In this document: one piece after another, positions 49,513 through 59,789 of the stretch
Position numbering within the stretch: position 1 is the first letter of the stretch
Layout: the number at the start of each line of letters is the position of its first letter
From: Alcanivorax limicola
GTDB lineage: Bacteria; Pseudomonadota; Gammaproteobacteria; Pseudomonadales; Alcanivoracaceae
Length of the DNA stretch: 64,000 bases
Direction of reading: 5' to 3'
Assembly: GCF_019931215.1 (NCBI RefSeq)
Contig: NZ_JAIOUB010000001.1
Coordinates: 186,001 to 250,000, forward strand
Notes under the pieces: model-generated
Seen by the model: the letters and a program-made list of their open reading frames with translations, nothing else
Database searches by the model: none
What the model was told of the DNA's origin: nothing
Position numbers and translations under genes: made by a program

Positions 49513-50394
49513 ATGAGTACAAACAACTGGCTGGAGAAGATCCTTCCCGCGATACGGCGCACCGGCGAAGACCGCAGGGCCAGCGTGCCCGAGGGGCTGT
49601 GGCGCAAGTGCCCGCGCTGTGACGGGGTCTTGTATCGGCCGGAGCTTGAGCGCAACCTTGAGGTGTGTCCGAAATGTGGCCATCACATGCGAGTCAGTGC
49701 GCGAAAGCGGTTGAAGCTGTTTCTCGATGAGGGCCCCCAGGCTGAAATCGGTGCCGAACTGATGCCGGTAGACCGGCTCAAGTTCCGCGATTCCAAGAAG
49801 TACAAGGATCGCCTTGTTGCGGCACAGAAAGAAACCGGCGAGGGAGACGCCTTGATCGTCATGCGCGGCAGATTGAAAACACTGCCCGTGGTGGCCTGCG
49901 CCTTTGAATTCCGCTTTATGGGGGGCTCCATGGGCTCCGTCGTCGGCGCGCGCTTTGTGCGTGCCGTGGACGTCTGTCTGGAGCGCAATATTCCCTTGGT
50001 ATGTTTTGCTGCCAGCGGTGGAGCGCGCATGCAGGAAGCGCTGTTCTCACTGATGCAGATGGCGAAGACCAGCGCCGCATTGCAGCGCATGCGTGAGGCG
50101 GGACTGCCGTTTATCTCGGTGCTGACTGATCCGGTCTACGGCGGTGTTTCGGCGTCCCTGGCGATGCTGGGCGACGTCAATATTGCCGAACCCAATGCCC
50201 TGATCGGTTTTGCCGGGCCGCGCGTCATCGAGCAGACGGTGCGCCAGAAGTTGCCGGAAGGCTTCCAGCGCAGTGAGTTCCTGCTTGATCACGGCGCAAT
50301 CGACATGATCGTGCATCGCCATGAAATGCGTGACACCCTGCACCGGCTGCTGGCCAGCATGATGCACGCACCGGCAGCTGAACCAGCGGCCTGA
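49513..50394 (+). CDS. accD: Acetyl-CoA carboxylase carboxyltransferase subunit beta
   Basis: Carboxyltransferase subunit that with AccA moves carboxyl from biotin to acetyl-CoA, starting fatty acid synthesis. The 293-residue product has the N-terminal zinc ribbon with C33, C36, C52 and C55 ([22 protein letters not shown]), then the crotonase-type core with [23 protein letters not shown] and [13 protein letters not shown]. It starts 3 bp after trpA and is followed, after a repeat-containing gap, by folC. Confidence 0.97.
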   Translation: MSTNNWLEKILPAIRRTGEDRRASVPEGLWRKCPRCDGVLYRPELERNLEVCPKCGHHMRVSARKRLKLFLDEGPQAEIGAELMPVDRLKFRDSKKYKDRLVAAQKETGEGDALIVMRGRLKTLPVVACAFEFRFMGGSMGSVVGARFVRAVDVCLERNIPLVCFAASGGARMQEALFSLMQMAKTSAALQRMREAGLPFISVLTDPVYGGVSASLAMLGDVNIAEPNALIGFAGPRVIEQTVRQKLPEGFQRSEFLLDHGAIDMIVHRHEMRDTLHRLLASMMHAPAAEPAA

Positions 50395-50398
50395 TTTC

Positions 50399-50457
50399 AT
50401 GCCCCGGCCCTGTGTTATGCCCCGGTCCAATTTCATGCCCCGATTAAAGGGCCGGGG
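50399..50457 (+). repeat. Triple ATGCCCCG repeat with competing hairpins between accD and folC
   Basis: ATGCCCCG occurs three times (near 50399, 50417 and 50435). A downstream GGGCCGGGG (50449-50457) can pair with the first copy (CCCCGGCCC, 50402-50410, nine pairs), with the second (CCCCGGTCC, 50420-50428, nine pairs with one G-T) or partly with the third (50438-50442). It has no T-tract, so it looks like an mRNA structural element rather than a terminator. Confidence 0.55.
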
Positions 50458-50501
50458 TGTTTGCCGATTCCCCCGGCCGTTTCCAATATGACTGCTCTGA
50501 C

Positions 50502-51824
50502 ATGACTGGTGCTGATAGAACCGGCTCTGCCTCCCCCCGCGACCTGCCTGCCTGGCTGGCGCACATCGAATCTCTCCACAGCCGCGAAATCGATATGGGT
50601 CTGCCCCGTATCAGAGAGGTCGCGATGCGTCTTTCTCTGCTGCCGTGGACTGGCCCTGTGGTGACTGTTGCCGGCACCAATGGCAAGGGGTCGACCGTCG
50701 CGTTACTGCATGCGCTGGCGTCGGCCGCCGGTTATCGCACCGGGGTTTATACCTCGCCGCATATCCTGCGCTTCAATGAGCGTGTCCAGATTGCCGGGCA
50801 GCCGGCGGATGATGCGTCGCTATGCGAGGCATTTGCGGTGGTCGAACAGGCGAGGGGAGAGACCCCCTTGACCTACTTCGAGTTTTCGACGTTGGCGGCC
50901 CTGTGGCTGTTTCGTGCCGCCGAGCCTGATCTGCTGATTCTGGAGGTCGGTCTTGGCGGTCGTCTGGATGCGGTCAATCTGGTGGACCCGACGGTGGCGG
51001 TGATCACTTCTGTCGGGCTGGATCACATGGATTGGCTGGGGGATACCCGCGAGGCGATTGCCACCGAAAAGGCCGGGATTCGTCGTCCGGGCGTGCCGCT
51101 TCTTTATGGCGAGGAAGACATGCCTGCGGTGGTGGCCGAACTGGCGGCCGCTGATCAGGTGCCGCTGCTGCGTGCAGGGCAAGTGTTCGGCAGTCGGGAA
51201 ACCGGCCTGGCCACAGACCAGTCGTTGGCGCGTGAGGCGGCTGGCGCAGAGATATGGTGGCAGCAGGCTGGTCAGGTACGCCGCCTGGCAACGCCGCCGG
51301 TGTGGTTGGGGGCGGATAACCTGGCGACGGCCACACAGGCGTTGGCGGTGCTGGATATGCTGCCCCCTGAACCGATGATTCAACGTGTGGCGGGTGAACT
51401 CCGTCTGCCCGGGCGTTGTCAGCATCTGCGGTGCAACGGCATCGACTGGTATCTGGATGTCGGTCACAATCAGGAGGCCATGACCCGCTTTCTGGGCCGT
51501 TTGCCCCCGGCGCGGCCCGGGAGCAGTACTCTGGCAGTCTGTGCCATGCTGGCCGACAAGCGTCCGCAAGCACTGCTGCCTTTTCGGGATCAGGTCACAC
51601 GCTGGTTTCTGGCCGATCTGCCGCCGCCAAGAGGCGGGCAGGGCGAGCACCTGCAATCGGCATTGGGCGATGCAGCAGTGTCTGATGTGTACGCGACAGT
51701 AGAGGCGGCCGTGCAGGCCGCAGCAGAGGCGGCGCTCCCCGGTGACCGGGTACTGGTGTTCGGCTCGTTTTTCACCGTTGCCGCGGCACAGCCCGTGATT
51801 GACAGTATGCCAGGCCAGGGATGA
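50502..51824 (+). CDS. folC: Bifunctional dihydrofolate/tetrahydrofolate synthase (folylpolyglutamate synthase)
   Basis: Mur-ligase-family enzyme that adds glutamate to dihydropteroate and to folates. The 440-residue product has the P-loop VTVAGTNGKGSTVA, YTSPHILRFNERVQI, the FSTLAALWLF region, EVGLGGRLDAVN, SVGLDHMDWLG and GHNQEAMTRFL. I use the ATG at 50502 (MTGADRTG); a GTG at 50457 would start inside the upstream hairpin. No strong ribosome binding site is seen. The stop is 13 bp before the SPOR gene. Confidence 0.94.
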   Translation: MTGADRTGSASPRDLPAWLAHIESLHSREIDMGLPRIREVAMRLSLLPWTGPVVTVAGTNGKGSTVALLHALASAAGYRTGVYTSPHILRFNERVQIAGQPADDASLCEAFAVVEQARGETPLTYFEFSTLAALWLFRAAEPDLLILEVGLGGRLDAVNLVDPTVAVITSVGLDHMDWLGDTREAIATEKAGIRRPGVPLLYGEEDMPAVVAELAAADQVPLLRAGQVFGSRETGLATDQSLAREAAGAEIWWQQAGQVRRLATPPVWLGADNLATATQALAVLDMLPPEPMIQRVAGELRLPGRCQHLRCNGIDWYLDVGHNQEAMTRFLGRLPPARPGSSTLAVCAMLADKRPQALLPFRDQVTRWFLADLPPPRGGQGEHLQSALGDAAVSDVYATVEAAVQAAAEAALPGDRVLVFGSFFTVAAAQPVIDSMPGQG

Positions 51825-51837
51825 CGGAGATGCGGAT

Positions 51838-52422
51838 ATGAACAGGCAGGTAACCCAGCGTATTGTCGGCGTCATCCTGTTGTTGCTGCTGGCGGCAATT
51901 GTCACGCCGTTTCTGTTGCGCAGCCCGGAAGAGGTGCGCGTGGCGCTGGATCTGAGCCTGCCCCCTGCGCCGGAGTCGCCGGCCATGGCGATCGAGCCGG
52001 TGGTCAGTGATGCCGAGGTGGCCGAGTCCGATGCGCGTATCAGCGATGAGCGGGACACCGTGCGTCGCACGGCAGAGGCCGCTGAATCACCGGTGGGTAT
52101 CCCCGAGCAGGAGCCAGCCGAGCCGGCCCCTGATGTGGCCGACGAGGCGCCGCCGACCGCGCCACCGGCTGCACAGCTTTCAGGCTGGGCGGTACAGGTC
52201 GGCAGCTTCAGCCGTGTCGACGGCGCCGAGAGTCTTGCCCAGCGCTTGCGTGATGCCGGTTATCGGGCCTTCACTCGCCGCTTCGAACAACCCGGGCAGA
52301 CCTTGCACCGTGTCTATCTGGGGCCGGAGCTGGACCGTGATCGGGCACGTGATTTACGTGAGCGCGTCGCGGCGGACGAGAACTTCGCGCTGCAGGGGCT
52401 GGTGGTATCAGTAGGGCCCTGA
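51838..52422 (+). CDS. SPOR-domain membrane protein (DedD-like)
   Basis: A 194-residue cell-division-type protein with a single membrane helix near residues 9-26 (IVGVILLLLLAAIVTPFLL), a long Pro/Ala/Glu-rich periplasmic linker, and a C-terminal SPOR domain of about 75 residues (GWAVQVGSFSRVDGAES, VYLGPELDRDRAR). SPOR domains bind denuded glycan strands at the septum. Position between folC and cvpA matches E. coli dedD. The ATG at 51838 has GGAGA seven bases upstream. Confidence 0.9.
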   Translation: MNRQVTQRIVGVILLLLLAAIVTPFLLRSPEEVRVALDLSLPPAPESPAMAIEPVVSDAEVAESDARISDERDTVRRTAEAAESPVGIPEQEPAEPAPDVADEAPPTAPPAAQLSGWAVQVGSFSRVDGAESLAQRLRDAGYRAFTRRFEQPGQTLHRVYLGPELDRDRARDLRERVAADENFALQGLVVSVGP

Positions 52423-52513
52423 TACGTGTCTGTGGTGTGCAAAATCATCGCGTCGGCGTGGGCAAGGGCCTGCGCCTCTGCTACCATTCGCGTCCTCATC
52501 ATGTGGTGCGGAT

Positions 52514-53002
52514 ATGAACCTGGCAGACGGCGTGATCCTCTTCATTATAGCCGTGTCGGCGCTGATCAGTGTGCGACGCGGGTTCATGCGCGAAGCCTTC
52601 TCCCTGGTCACCTGGGTGGCCGCTTTTGTTGTTGCCCGATTGTTCGGTCCCGGTCTGGAGGTCATGCTGGAGTCCTCCATTGACACGCCGAGTGTGCGCA
52701 TGGCGGTGGCATTTGGCAGCCTGTTCGCCGCCACCCTGATCGTCGGGGCGTTGATCAACCACCTGCTGGGTGAGCTGGTACGCGTGACCGGGCTCAGCGG
52801 GACGGACCGGTTGTTCGGAATGGTATTCGGTGCCGTCCGCGGCATGGTGGTGGTGATTGTGCTGGTAGCGCTGGCCGGACCGATGTTTGTGGAAGATGCC
52901 TGGTGGCAGCAGTCGATGCTGGTGCCTCAGTTTGCGATGATGGAAGACTGGTCGCGACAGCTTGCTGAAGAGTTTGTCGCGTTTCTGATGAATATTGGCT
53001 AG
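52514..53002 (+). CDS. cvpA: CvpA family membrane protein
   Basis: A 162-residue inner membrane protein with about four hydrophobic helices, starting [23 protein letters not shown] and including [15 protein letters not shown] and the [19 protein letters not shown] motif of the family. In E. coli it is named for colicin V production and linked to envelope robustness; the mechanism is unsettled. It is 11 bp upstream of purF, as usual. I saw no PurR-type box upstream. Confidence 0.92.
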   Translation: MNLADGVILFIIAVSALISVRRGFMREAFSLVTWVAAFVVARLFGPGLEVMLESSIDTPSVRMAVAFGSLFAATLIVGALINHLLGELVRVTGLSGTDRLFGMVFGAVRGMVVVIVLVALAGPMFVEDAWWQQSMLVPQFAMMEDWSRQLAEEFVAFLMNIG

Positions 53003-53013
53003 GGGAACCGAGC

Positions 53014-54543
53014 ATGTGCGGGATTGTGGGCATTGTCGGGCACTCGAACGTGAATCAGAGCATCTATGATGCGCTGACCGTTCTGCAGCATCGTGGCCAG
53101 GATGCCGCGGGTATTGTCACCTGTGATGGTGACCGCCTGTTCCTGCGCAAGGACAATGGCATGGTGCGCGATGTGTTCCGTAACCGGCACATGCGCCGTC
53201 TGGTGGGTAACATGGGCATTGGCCATGTGCGCTACCCCACGGCGGGTTCCTCCAGCTCGGCGGAAGCGCAACCGTTCTACGTCAACTCGCCCTATGGCAT
53301 CACACTGGCGCACAACGGCAACCTGACCAATTCCCAGGCGCTGGCGGAAGACATCTTTCGCGCTGATCTGCGCCACATCAATACCACCTCGGATTCCGAA
53401 GTGCTGCTGAATGTGTTTGCCCACGAATTGCAGCAACTCGGCAAGCTGATGCCGGGGCCGGAGGACATCTTCAGTGCCGTGCGGCGTGTGCATGAGCGTG
53501 TTGAAGGCGCGTATGCGGTGGTGGCAATGATCACCGGTTACGGCATTCTGGCGTTCCGCGACCCCTATGGTGTGCGCCCGGTCTGCTACGGCAAGCGTGA
53601 AACCAGCCGTGGCGTCGAATATATGGTCGCCTCCGAGAGTGTTGCGTTGTCTGCATTGGGCTTTCATCTGGAGCGGGATCTCGCCCCCGGCGAAGCGATC
53701 TACATCACCGCTGATGGTCAGCTGCACACCCAGCTTTGTGCTGATAATGCGCAGCTCTCGCCGTGTATTTTCGAGCAGGTTTATCTGGCGCGTCCGGATT
53801 CGATTATCGACGATATTTCCGTCTACAAGGCACGCCTGCGCATGGGCGACAAGCTGGCGGAAAAGATACTGCGGGTATGGCCGGATCATGACATCGATGT
53901 CGTCATCCCGATCCCGGATACCAGTCGTACTTCGGCGCTGCAGCTGGCCAATACGCTGGAAGTAAAATACCGCGAAGGCTTTATCAAGAACCGCTATATC
54001 GGGCGGACCTTCATCATGCCCGGCCAGCAGCAGCGCAAGAAATCCGTGCGCCAGAAGCTCAATGCCATCGAGCTGGAGTTCAGCGGCAAGAATGTGTTGC
54101 TGGTGGATGATTCCATTGTGCGTGGCACGACCTGTAACGAGATCATTCAGATGGCCCGGGAAGCGGGTGCCAGAAAGGTGTATTTCGCCTCTGCTGCGCC
54201 GCCGGTCCAGTTTCCCAATGTGTATGGCATCGATATGCCGGCCGCCGGGGAGCTGATTGCCCATGGGCGTAGCGTAGAGGAAATCTGCGAACTGATTGGC
54301 GCAGATCGTCTGATCTATCAGGATCTGGAAGATCTGATCGAAGCCTGCCGGGAAGGTAATAGTGACATAGAGCATTTCGAGTGTTCGGTGTTTGACGGTA
54401 ATTACCTGGCCGGTAATATCAACCGGGATTATCTGGATTATCTTGAGCAACTGCGCAACGATACGTCCAAACGTGAACGCGATCAGGAGCGCTCTGCGGC
54501 GCTGGCCGAGAACGGTGCCATTGATCTGCACAACGCCGAGTAG
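53014..54543 (+). CDS. purF: Amidophosphoribosyltransferase
   Basis: Commits PRPP and glutamine to purine synthesis. The 509-residue product starts MCGIVGIVG, so that Cys2 becomes the N-terminal glutamine-amidotransferase nucleophile after methionine removal. Further motifs are [26 protein letters not shown] and, in the C-terminal phosphoribosyltransferase domain, the PRPP loop [13 protein letters not shown]. The absence of a long propeptide fits the E. coli type rather than the Bacillus type. It is followed 47 bp later by metZ. Confidence 0.97.
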   Translation: MCGIVGIVGHSNVNQSIYDALTVLQHRGQDAAGIVTCDGDRLFLRKDNGMVRDVFRNRHMRRLVGNMGIGHVRYPTAGSSSSAEAQPFYVNSPYGITLAHNGNLTNSQALAEDIFRADLRHINTTSDSEVLLNVFAHELQQLGKLMPGPEDIFSAVRRVHERVEGAYAVVAMITGYGILAFRDPYGVRPVCYGKRETSRGVEYMVASESVALSALGFHLERDLAPGEAIYITADGQLHTQLCADNAQLSPCIFEQVYLARPDSIIDDISVYKARLRMGDKLAEKILRVWPDHDIDVVIPIPDTSRTSALQLANTLEVKYREGFIKNRYIGRTFIMPGQQQRKKSVRQKLNAIELEFSGKNVLLVDDSIVRGTTCNEIIQMAREAGARKVYFASAAPPVQFPNVYGIDMPAAGELIAHGRSVEEICELIGADRLIYQDLEDLIEACREGNSDIEHFECSVFDGNYLAGNINRDYLDYLEQLRNDTSKRERDQERSAALAENGAIDLHNAE

Positions 54544-54590
54544 GCTGGATCGACAGTAGTCCCAAACAAAAATGACACAGGAAGCACCCC

Positions 54591-55817
54591 ATGGCAGAGC
54601 GGCAATTGCCGGATGATCTGAGTCTCGACACCCTGGCCATCCGGGCCGCTGAGTTGCGCACGGACGAAATGTCCCACTCCGAAGCACTGTTCCTGACGTC
54701 CAGCTTTGTCTATGAGTCAGCGGCACAGGCTGCGGCCCGTTTCTCCGGCGAAGAACCGGGCAACGTCTACTCCCGTTTTACCAATCCGACAGTCAGGTCT
54801 TTCGAGCAGCGTCTGGCGGCGATGGAAGGCGGTGAGCGCTGTGTGGCGTTTGCGTCCGGCATGGCTGCCATCACGGCGGTCTTCATGTCGCTGCTGAATC
54901 CGGGCGATCACATCGTCAGCTCCCGGGGTGTGTTTGGCACGACCAACGTGGTCTATGACAAATACCTGAAGAAATTCGGTATCGAGACAACCCTGGTGGA
55001 CCTGGCGGATCTGGATGCCTGGCGTGCGGCGATACGGCCCGAGACGCGCTTTCTCTATCTGGAAACGCCCTCCAACCCCTTGGCGGAAGTGGGGGATATT
55101 CGCGCGCTCGCCGATCTGGCGCATGAACACGGTGCGCAACTTATCGTGGACAACTGCTTCTGCACCCCGGCGCTGCAACGGCCGCTGGATATGGGCGCGG
55201 ATTTCATTATTCACAGCGCCACCAAGTACCTGGACGGGCAGGGGCGTTGCCTGGGCGGGGCGGTGATTGGTCCGGCGGAGCCGATGACAGAAGTGCTGGG
55301 CTTCCTGCGGACCTGTGGCGCCACCCTGAGCCCGTTCAATGCCTGGGTCTTCCTCAAGGGGCTGGAAACCCTGTCCCTGCGTATGCAGGCACACTCGCGC
55401 AATGCCCAGGCGTTGGCGGAGTGGCTGTCGGCGCAACCGGGCATGGCGCGGGTTCATTACGCTGGCCTCACGTCACATCCGCATCATGAACTGGCCAAGC
55501 GCCAGCAATCAGGCTTTGGCGGTGTCTTGTCGTTCGAGGTGGAAGACAGTGACGGCAAGCGGGATCGTCAGGCGGCCTGGCGCTTTATCGACGCCACCCG
55601 ACTGGTGTCGATCACCGCCAACCTGGGGGACGTGAAAACAACCATTACACACCCGGCATCGACCACCCATGGCCGTGTCAGTGATGAGGAAAAGCAGCGC
55701 TCCGGCATTCGCGAGAATCTGATTCGTGTGGCCGTGGGGCTGGAGGGCATTGCTGACCTGAAAGCGGATATGGCGCGCGGCATCGCAGCGCTGGGGTATA
55801 CGCCGGGCCAATGCTGA
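54591..55817 (+). CDS. metZ: O-succinylhomoserine sulfhydrylase
   Basis: PLP enzyme that makes homocysteine directly from O-succinylhomoserine and sulfide in methionine synthesis. The 408-residue product is of the Cys/Met-metabolism family: VYSRFTNPTVRSFEQRLAAM, the cofactor-contacting FASGMAAITAV, and the PLP lysine near residue 212 in HSATKYLDGQGRCLGG, the GQG pattern seen in MetZ. The position after purF matches Pseudomonas metZ. The ribosome binding site is AGGAAG. Confidence 0.94.
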   Translation: MAERQLPDDLSLDTLAIRAAELRTDEMSHSEALFLTSSFVYESAAQAAARFSGEEPGNVYSRFTNPTVRSFEQRLAAMEGGERCVAFASGMAAITAVFMSLLNPGDHIVSSRGVFGTTNVVYDKYLKKFGIETTLVDLADLDAWRAAIRPETRFLYLETPSNPLAEVGDIRALADLAHEHGAQLIVDNCFCTPALQRPLDMGADFIIHSATKYLDGQGRCLGGAVIGPAEPMTEVLGFLRTCGATLSPFNAWVFLKGLETLSLRMQAHSRNAQALAEWLSAQPGMARVHYAGLTSHPHHELAKRQQSGFGGVLSFEVEDSDGKRDRQAAWRFIDATRLVSITANLGDVKTTITHPASTTHGRVSDEEKQRSGIRENLIRVAVGLEGIADLKADMARGIAALGYTPGQC

Positions 55818-55837
55818 TCTGATACCTGGGGATTCTG

Positions 55838-56746
55838 ATGCAAAAGCTTCATGACGCGCTGGAGCGTGTCGGCAAGGTCGTACTGGGCAAAGATGAACAG
55901 ATACGGCTGGCGGTAGCCTGCATGCTGGCCCGGGGGCACTTGCTGATCGAAGATCTCCCCGGTATGGGCAAGACCACGTTGGCTCATGCGTTGTCGCGGA
56001 TCTTCTCGCTGGATTATCAGCGCGTCCAGTTCACCAGTGACATGCTGCCGGCTGACATTCTTGGTGTCTCGGTATTTGATCCGGACAGTCGCCGTTTCGA
56101 GTTGCGCAAAGGGCCAGTCTTTACCCAGTTGCTGCTGGCTGACGAGATCAACCGTGCGACACCGAAGACCCAGAGCGCGTTGCTTGAAGCCATGGAGGAG
56201 CGGCAGGTGACGCAGGATGGCGAAAGCCGTCCGCTGCCACAGCCGTTCTTTGTTGTGGCTACGCAAAATCCTCTGGATCAGGGTGGCACCTTCCCGCTGC
56301 CGGAATCCCAGCTCGACCGTTTTCTGATGCGCATCAGCCTCGGCTACCCGGCCCCGGAGGCTGAAATGTCCCTGCTGCGAGCGGGTGATCTGCGCGAGCG
56401 CGCGCTGGATATGAGCCCCGCACTGACCGTGGCAGAGCTGATGGCGTTGATGGCCGAGGTGGAACAGGTGCATGCCTCCGAGGACCTGCTCGACTACCTG
56501 CAGCGCCTGCTGGAACACAGCCGTGGTTGTGGATGGTTTACCGCCGGGCTGTCACCGCGTGCCGGGCTGGGTGTGTTACGCGCAGCGCGTGCCTGGGCGT
56601 TGCTGGACAAACGCAAGTATGTCATCCCGGAGGATATTCAGGCTGTGCTGAAGCCGGTATGTGAGCACCGTCTGCAGTCTGCTTCGGGCGGCACGGCAGG
56701 TGGCGCCGCCAGCCGCCTGCTGGAGGCTGTACCGGTGGTGCGCTGA
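55838..56746 (+). CDS. MoxR-family AAA+ ATPase
   Basis: A 302-residue MoxR ATPase, a chaperone-like AAA+ protein often encoded with DUF58 and transglutaminase genes. It shows Walker A in EDLPGMGKTTLAHAL, Walker B in LLLADEINRATPKTQSALLE, sensor 1 in FFVVATQNPLDQGGTFPLPE and the C-terminal lid with GLSPRAGLGVLRAARAWA. GGGGA precedes the ATG. Its stop overlaps the next start (TGATG), giving a coupled moxR-DUF58-tgpA operon. Confidence 0.94.
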   Translation: MQKLHDALERVGKVVLGKDEQIRLAVACMLARGHLLIEDLPGMGKTTLAHALSRIFSLDYQRVQFTSDMLPADILGVSVFDPDSRRFELRKGPVFTQLLLADEINRATPKTQSALLEAMEERQVTQDGESRPLPQPFFVVATQNPLDQGGTFPLPESQLDRFLMRISLGYPAPEAEMSLLRAGDLRERALDMSPALTVAELMALMAEVEQVHASEDLLDYLQRLLEHSRGCGWFTAGLSPRAGLGVLRAARAWALLDKRKYVIPEDIQAVLKPVCEHRLQSASGGTAGGAASRLLEAVPVVR

Positions 56747-57720
56747 TGGCCACCGCCGGGATGCGCAGTCTGTACCGGCGCTGGCTGGATCGCCGCATGC
56801 CGGCAGCGCGGCAGCAGCAATTGACGCAACGCCGGATTTTTATTCTCCCCACCGGGTATGGTGTGTTCTTCATGGTGATTGCCGGGAGCCTGTTTCTCGG
56901 CGGCATCAATTATGAAAACAACCTGATCATGGCCCTGTCATTCCTGATGACCAGCCTGTTCATGATCGCCATCCTGCATACGTTTCGTAATCTTTCCGGG
57001 CTGGTGTTGCGCGCCGGGCGCATGGCGCCGGGCTTCGCCGGTACTGACGGGGCGCTGGAGCTGGTCCTGCATGCCGGCGATCAGCAGGCACACACCGGCC
57101 TCTGGCTGGCCTATCCCGGGGCAGCGCCGGAAGAAGTTTCGGTGTCGCCCGGAGAGGAAAAAAACGTCTGGCTCAGCGTGCCGTTGCGCCGCCGTGGCTA
57201 CAACCGGGCGGGGCGGGTGCGTATCGAAAGTCGTTACCCTCTTGGCCTGTTGCGTGCGTGGAGCCTGTTGGACATGGATCAGGCTTGCCTGGGTTGGCCA
57301 CGTCCGCTGGCCAGTGAGGAGTGTCCTGCCGGTGGTGGCGAGCAACTGCAGGGGCAATACGCGGGTCGTCAGCGAGGCAGTGATGACTTCCAGGGATTGC
57401 GCAGCTACCAGGAGGGTGACTCGCCGCGGCAGGTGGACTGGAAGGCCTATGCCGCCGGGCGCGGGCTGCACAGCAAGCACTTTGCGGACCCCGCTGAAGG
57501 TTGGTTGTGGCTCGATTGGTCATTGTTACCCGCCATGGATACGGAAACCCGCCTGGGGCGTCTTGCCTGGTGGGTGCTGGCGCTGGAGCAGCGCCAGCAA
57601 CGGTATGGTTTGCGCCTTCCGGGGACTGAATTGCCGCCGGCATTGGGGGCGGACCAGCGTCGTCGCGCGCTGGATATGCTCGGTCTTTACGGTGAGAACA
57701 TTCAGGGGGGAGAGCACTGA
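56746..57720 (+). CDS. DUF58 domain protein
   Basis: A 324-residue protein with two hydrophobic helices near the N-terminus (about 40-55 and 60-75) and a DUF58 domain with the hallmark YQEGDSPRQVDWKAYA around 222-237. These proteins resemble von Willebrand factor A domains and are thought to work with MoxR ATPases in assembling envelope or surface complexes. Both its start (TGATG at 56744) and stop (TGATG at 57718) overlap its neighbours. Confidence 0.92.
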   Translation: MATAGMRSLYRRWLDRRMPAARQQQLTQRRIFILPTGYGVFFMVIAGSLFLGGINYENNLIMALSFLMTSLFMIAILHTFRNLSGLVLRAGRMAPGFAGTDGALELVLHAGDQQAHTGLWLAYPGAAPEEVSVSPGEEKNVWLSVPLRRRGYNRAGRVRIESRYPLGLLRAWSLLDMDQACLGWPRPLASEECPAGGGEQLQGQYAGRQRGSDDFQGLRSYQEGDSPRQVDWKAYAAGRGLHSKHFADPAEGWLWLDWSLLPAMDTETRLGRLAWWVLALEQRQQRYGLRLPGTELPPALGADQRRRALDMLGLYGENIQGGEH

Positions 57721-59789
57721 TGCGGGTGTATCAGGTCCCTCAACATGCGTTTCTGCTACTGGTTGGCGGCGCATTGCTGGCTGCAGCACCGCATTTGCTG
57801 CTGGGGCCACCGTGGCTACGCATTCTGTTGCCCCTGCTGTTGCTGGCGCGGGTGCTGATTCAGCGGGGGCGACTTGCCATGCCCGGTCGTATGGTTCGCG
57901 TGGTGTTGTTGGCCGGTGTGGTGCTGGGCACCCTGTATACGCATGGCACAGTCCTGGGCCCCGAGGCAGGCACTTGCCTGTTGATCGCGGCGTTCGGCTT
58001 GAAAACACTCGAGATGTTCCGACTACGTGATGCGTACGTCCTGCTGGTGCTGGGCTATTTCGTGCTGGCAACAACCTTTCTTTTCTATCAGAGCCCGTTG
58101 GCCGCGTTATACGTCTTCGTCGTCATGGTATTGCTGACTGCTTCGCTGGTCGGCATCAATCGCCCCGAAACCGGGGCTCGTTCCCGCACGCATTTGCGTC
58201 TGGCCTCGGTCATGCTGCTGCAGGCGTTGCCGTTGATGGTGTTGCTGTTCGTGCTGGTGCCGCGCATCGCGCCGCTCTGGGCACTGGAATTCCAGAGCGA
58301 GGGCGCGCGCACCGGCATGAGCGACTCCATGGCGCCGGGGGAGGTGAGTCGCCTCACCGAGTCAACTGAACTGGCATTTCGTGTCGAGTTCGAGGGGGCG
58401 GTGCCCTCACCAGCGGAGCGCTACTGGCGTGGTATGACCTACTCGCTGTTCGATGGACGCCGCTGGAGCCAGGCCTCGCCAGGCGGTTTGCCGCGTCCGG
58501 ATCTGGTGATTTTTCCCGGTCAGGGCACGGCGCCCTGGCACGAGCAATTGCAGGCGCAACATGCCGCGATGGCTGATACCGATGCTGCGCCGGTATATCG
58601 CTATCGCGTGGTGCAGGAGGCGAGCCGTCGCCCCTGGCTCTATACGTTGGCGGTGCCGTTCGTCCGGGGGCCGGCGCGTGGTATCGGGCAGGTCCGGGAC
58701 TTTCGTCTGGTCAAGGAAGGCGACATTGAACAGCGGTTTGCCTACAGCGTAGAGAGCTATCCACTGTTGACGGCAGCAGTGGGGCTGCCGGACTGGGAGC
58801 GTGACTTCAATCTTGCCTTGCCGGAGCTGGGCAACCCGCGCAGTCGTCAATTGGCGCAACGTCTGTTTGATGCAGAGGGCGGGGATGTCGAGGCCTATGC
58901 GTTGCGGGTGCTCGCGCATTTTCGTCAGGAGCCTTTCTACTACACCCTGGAGCCGCCTTTGCTGGGCGGCAATACAGTGGATGAATTCCTGTTCGATACA
59001 CGGCGCGGGTTCTGTGAGCATTACGCGTCGGCCTTCGCCTTCATGATGCGCGCAGCCGGTGTGCCGGCGCGCATTGTTGCGGGGTATCAGGGGGGCGAAC
59101 TGAACCCGGTCGGCAATCATCTGCGCGTCCATCAGTATCATGCGCACGCCTGGGCAGAGATATGGATTGATGGTCAGGGGTGGGTGGAATTCGACCCGAC
59201 GGGCGCGGTGGCGCCGGAGCGCATCGAGCGAGGCATGGATCGCTTTCTCGGTCGTGAGATGGGCGCACTGCAGAATCTGCTCAGCGGTGCGGCGTTCAGT
59301 CGCAATCCGTTGCTGGCACGTCTGCGCAACAGCATCGATTATCTGCAGTTCAGTTGGCAGAAGTGGGTGCTGGGTTACGACGAGAGCAGTCAGATGGCCT
59401 TTCTGGAACGCTGGCTCAAGGACGTATCGCCGCTGCGTATCGGCCTGGTATTGCTGATCGGAACGGTTGCCATCCTGTTGCCAGTGGCCCTGTGGGTGCT
59501 GTTGCGTCGGCGCGGACCGCCGCGTTCGCCGCTGCAGCGCGAGTATCGTGCCCTGCGCAAACAGTTGCTGCGCAGCAATATTGCGGTCTCTGAGGGCCTG
59601 CCGCCCCGTGCCGTATCGGAGACGGTGGCGCGCGCTTGCCCTGCCGCTGCTGACGCAATACGCGCCTGGGTGTCGCAATATGAGCAGGCAGCCTACGCGG
59701 AGCACGCGGACGCACAAGCCTTGCAACGCCTGCGGCGTCTGCGGCGCGCATTGCGGTGGCGCTTGCGGCGCAGCGCTCTCTCCGGGTAG
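57720..59789 (+). CDS. tgpA: TgpA-like membrane transglutaminase
   Basis: A 689-residue protein like P. aeruginosa TgpA, whose periplasmic transglutaminase domain is needed for viability there. About five to six N-terminal membrane helices (DUF3488 region, to about 190), a periplasmic transglutaminase core with catalytic cysteine at about 432 (RRGFCEHYASAF), histidine near 475 (HAHAWAEIW) and aspartate near 490 (EFDPTGAV), another membrane helix near 570 (IGLVLLIGTVAILLPVALWV) and a C-terminal DUF4129 tail. A 16-base tandem repeat spans the stop codon. Confidence 0.94.
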   Translation: MRVYQVPQHAFLLLVGGALLAAAPHLLLGPPWLRILLPLLLLARVLIQRGRLAMPGRMVRVVLLAGVVLGTLYTHGTVLGPEAGTCLLIAAFGLKTLEMFRLRDAYVLLVLGYFVLATTFLFYQSPLAALYVFVVMVLLTASLVGINRPETGARSRTHLRLASVMLLQALPLMVLLFVLVPRIAPLWALEFQSEGARTGMSDSMAPGEVSRLTESTELAFRVEFEGAVPSPAERYWRGMTYSLFDGRRWSQASPGGLPRPDLVIFPGQGTAPWHEQLQAQHAAMADTDAAPVYRYRVVQEASRRPWLYTLAVPFVRGPARGIGQVRDFRLVKEGDIEQRFAYSVESYPLLTAAVGLPDWERDFNLALPELGNPRSRQLAQRLFDAEGGDVEAYALRVLAHFRQEPFYYTLEPPLLGGNTVDEFLFDTRRGFCEHYASAFAFMMRAAGVPARIVAGYQGGELNPVGNHLRVHQYHAHAWAEIWIDGQGWVEFDPTGAVAPERIERGMDRFLGREMGALQNLLSGAAFSRNPLLARLRNSIDYLQFSWQKWVLGYDESSQMAFLERWLKDVSPLRIGLVLLIGTVAILLPVALWVLLRRRGPPRSPLQREYRALRKQLLRSNIAVSEGLPPRAVSETVARACPAAADAIRAWVSQYEQAAYAEHADAQALQRLRRLRRALRWRLRRSALSG

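Noticed and set aside
52999-54726. Long open frame of 575 codons on the minus strand
   Set aside because: It is antisense to purF, which has all its motifs. The frame shows no family motif and crosses into the metZ start; long antisense frames are expected at this GC content.
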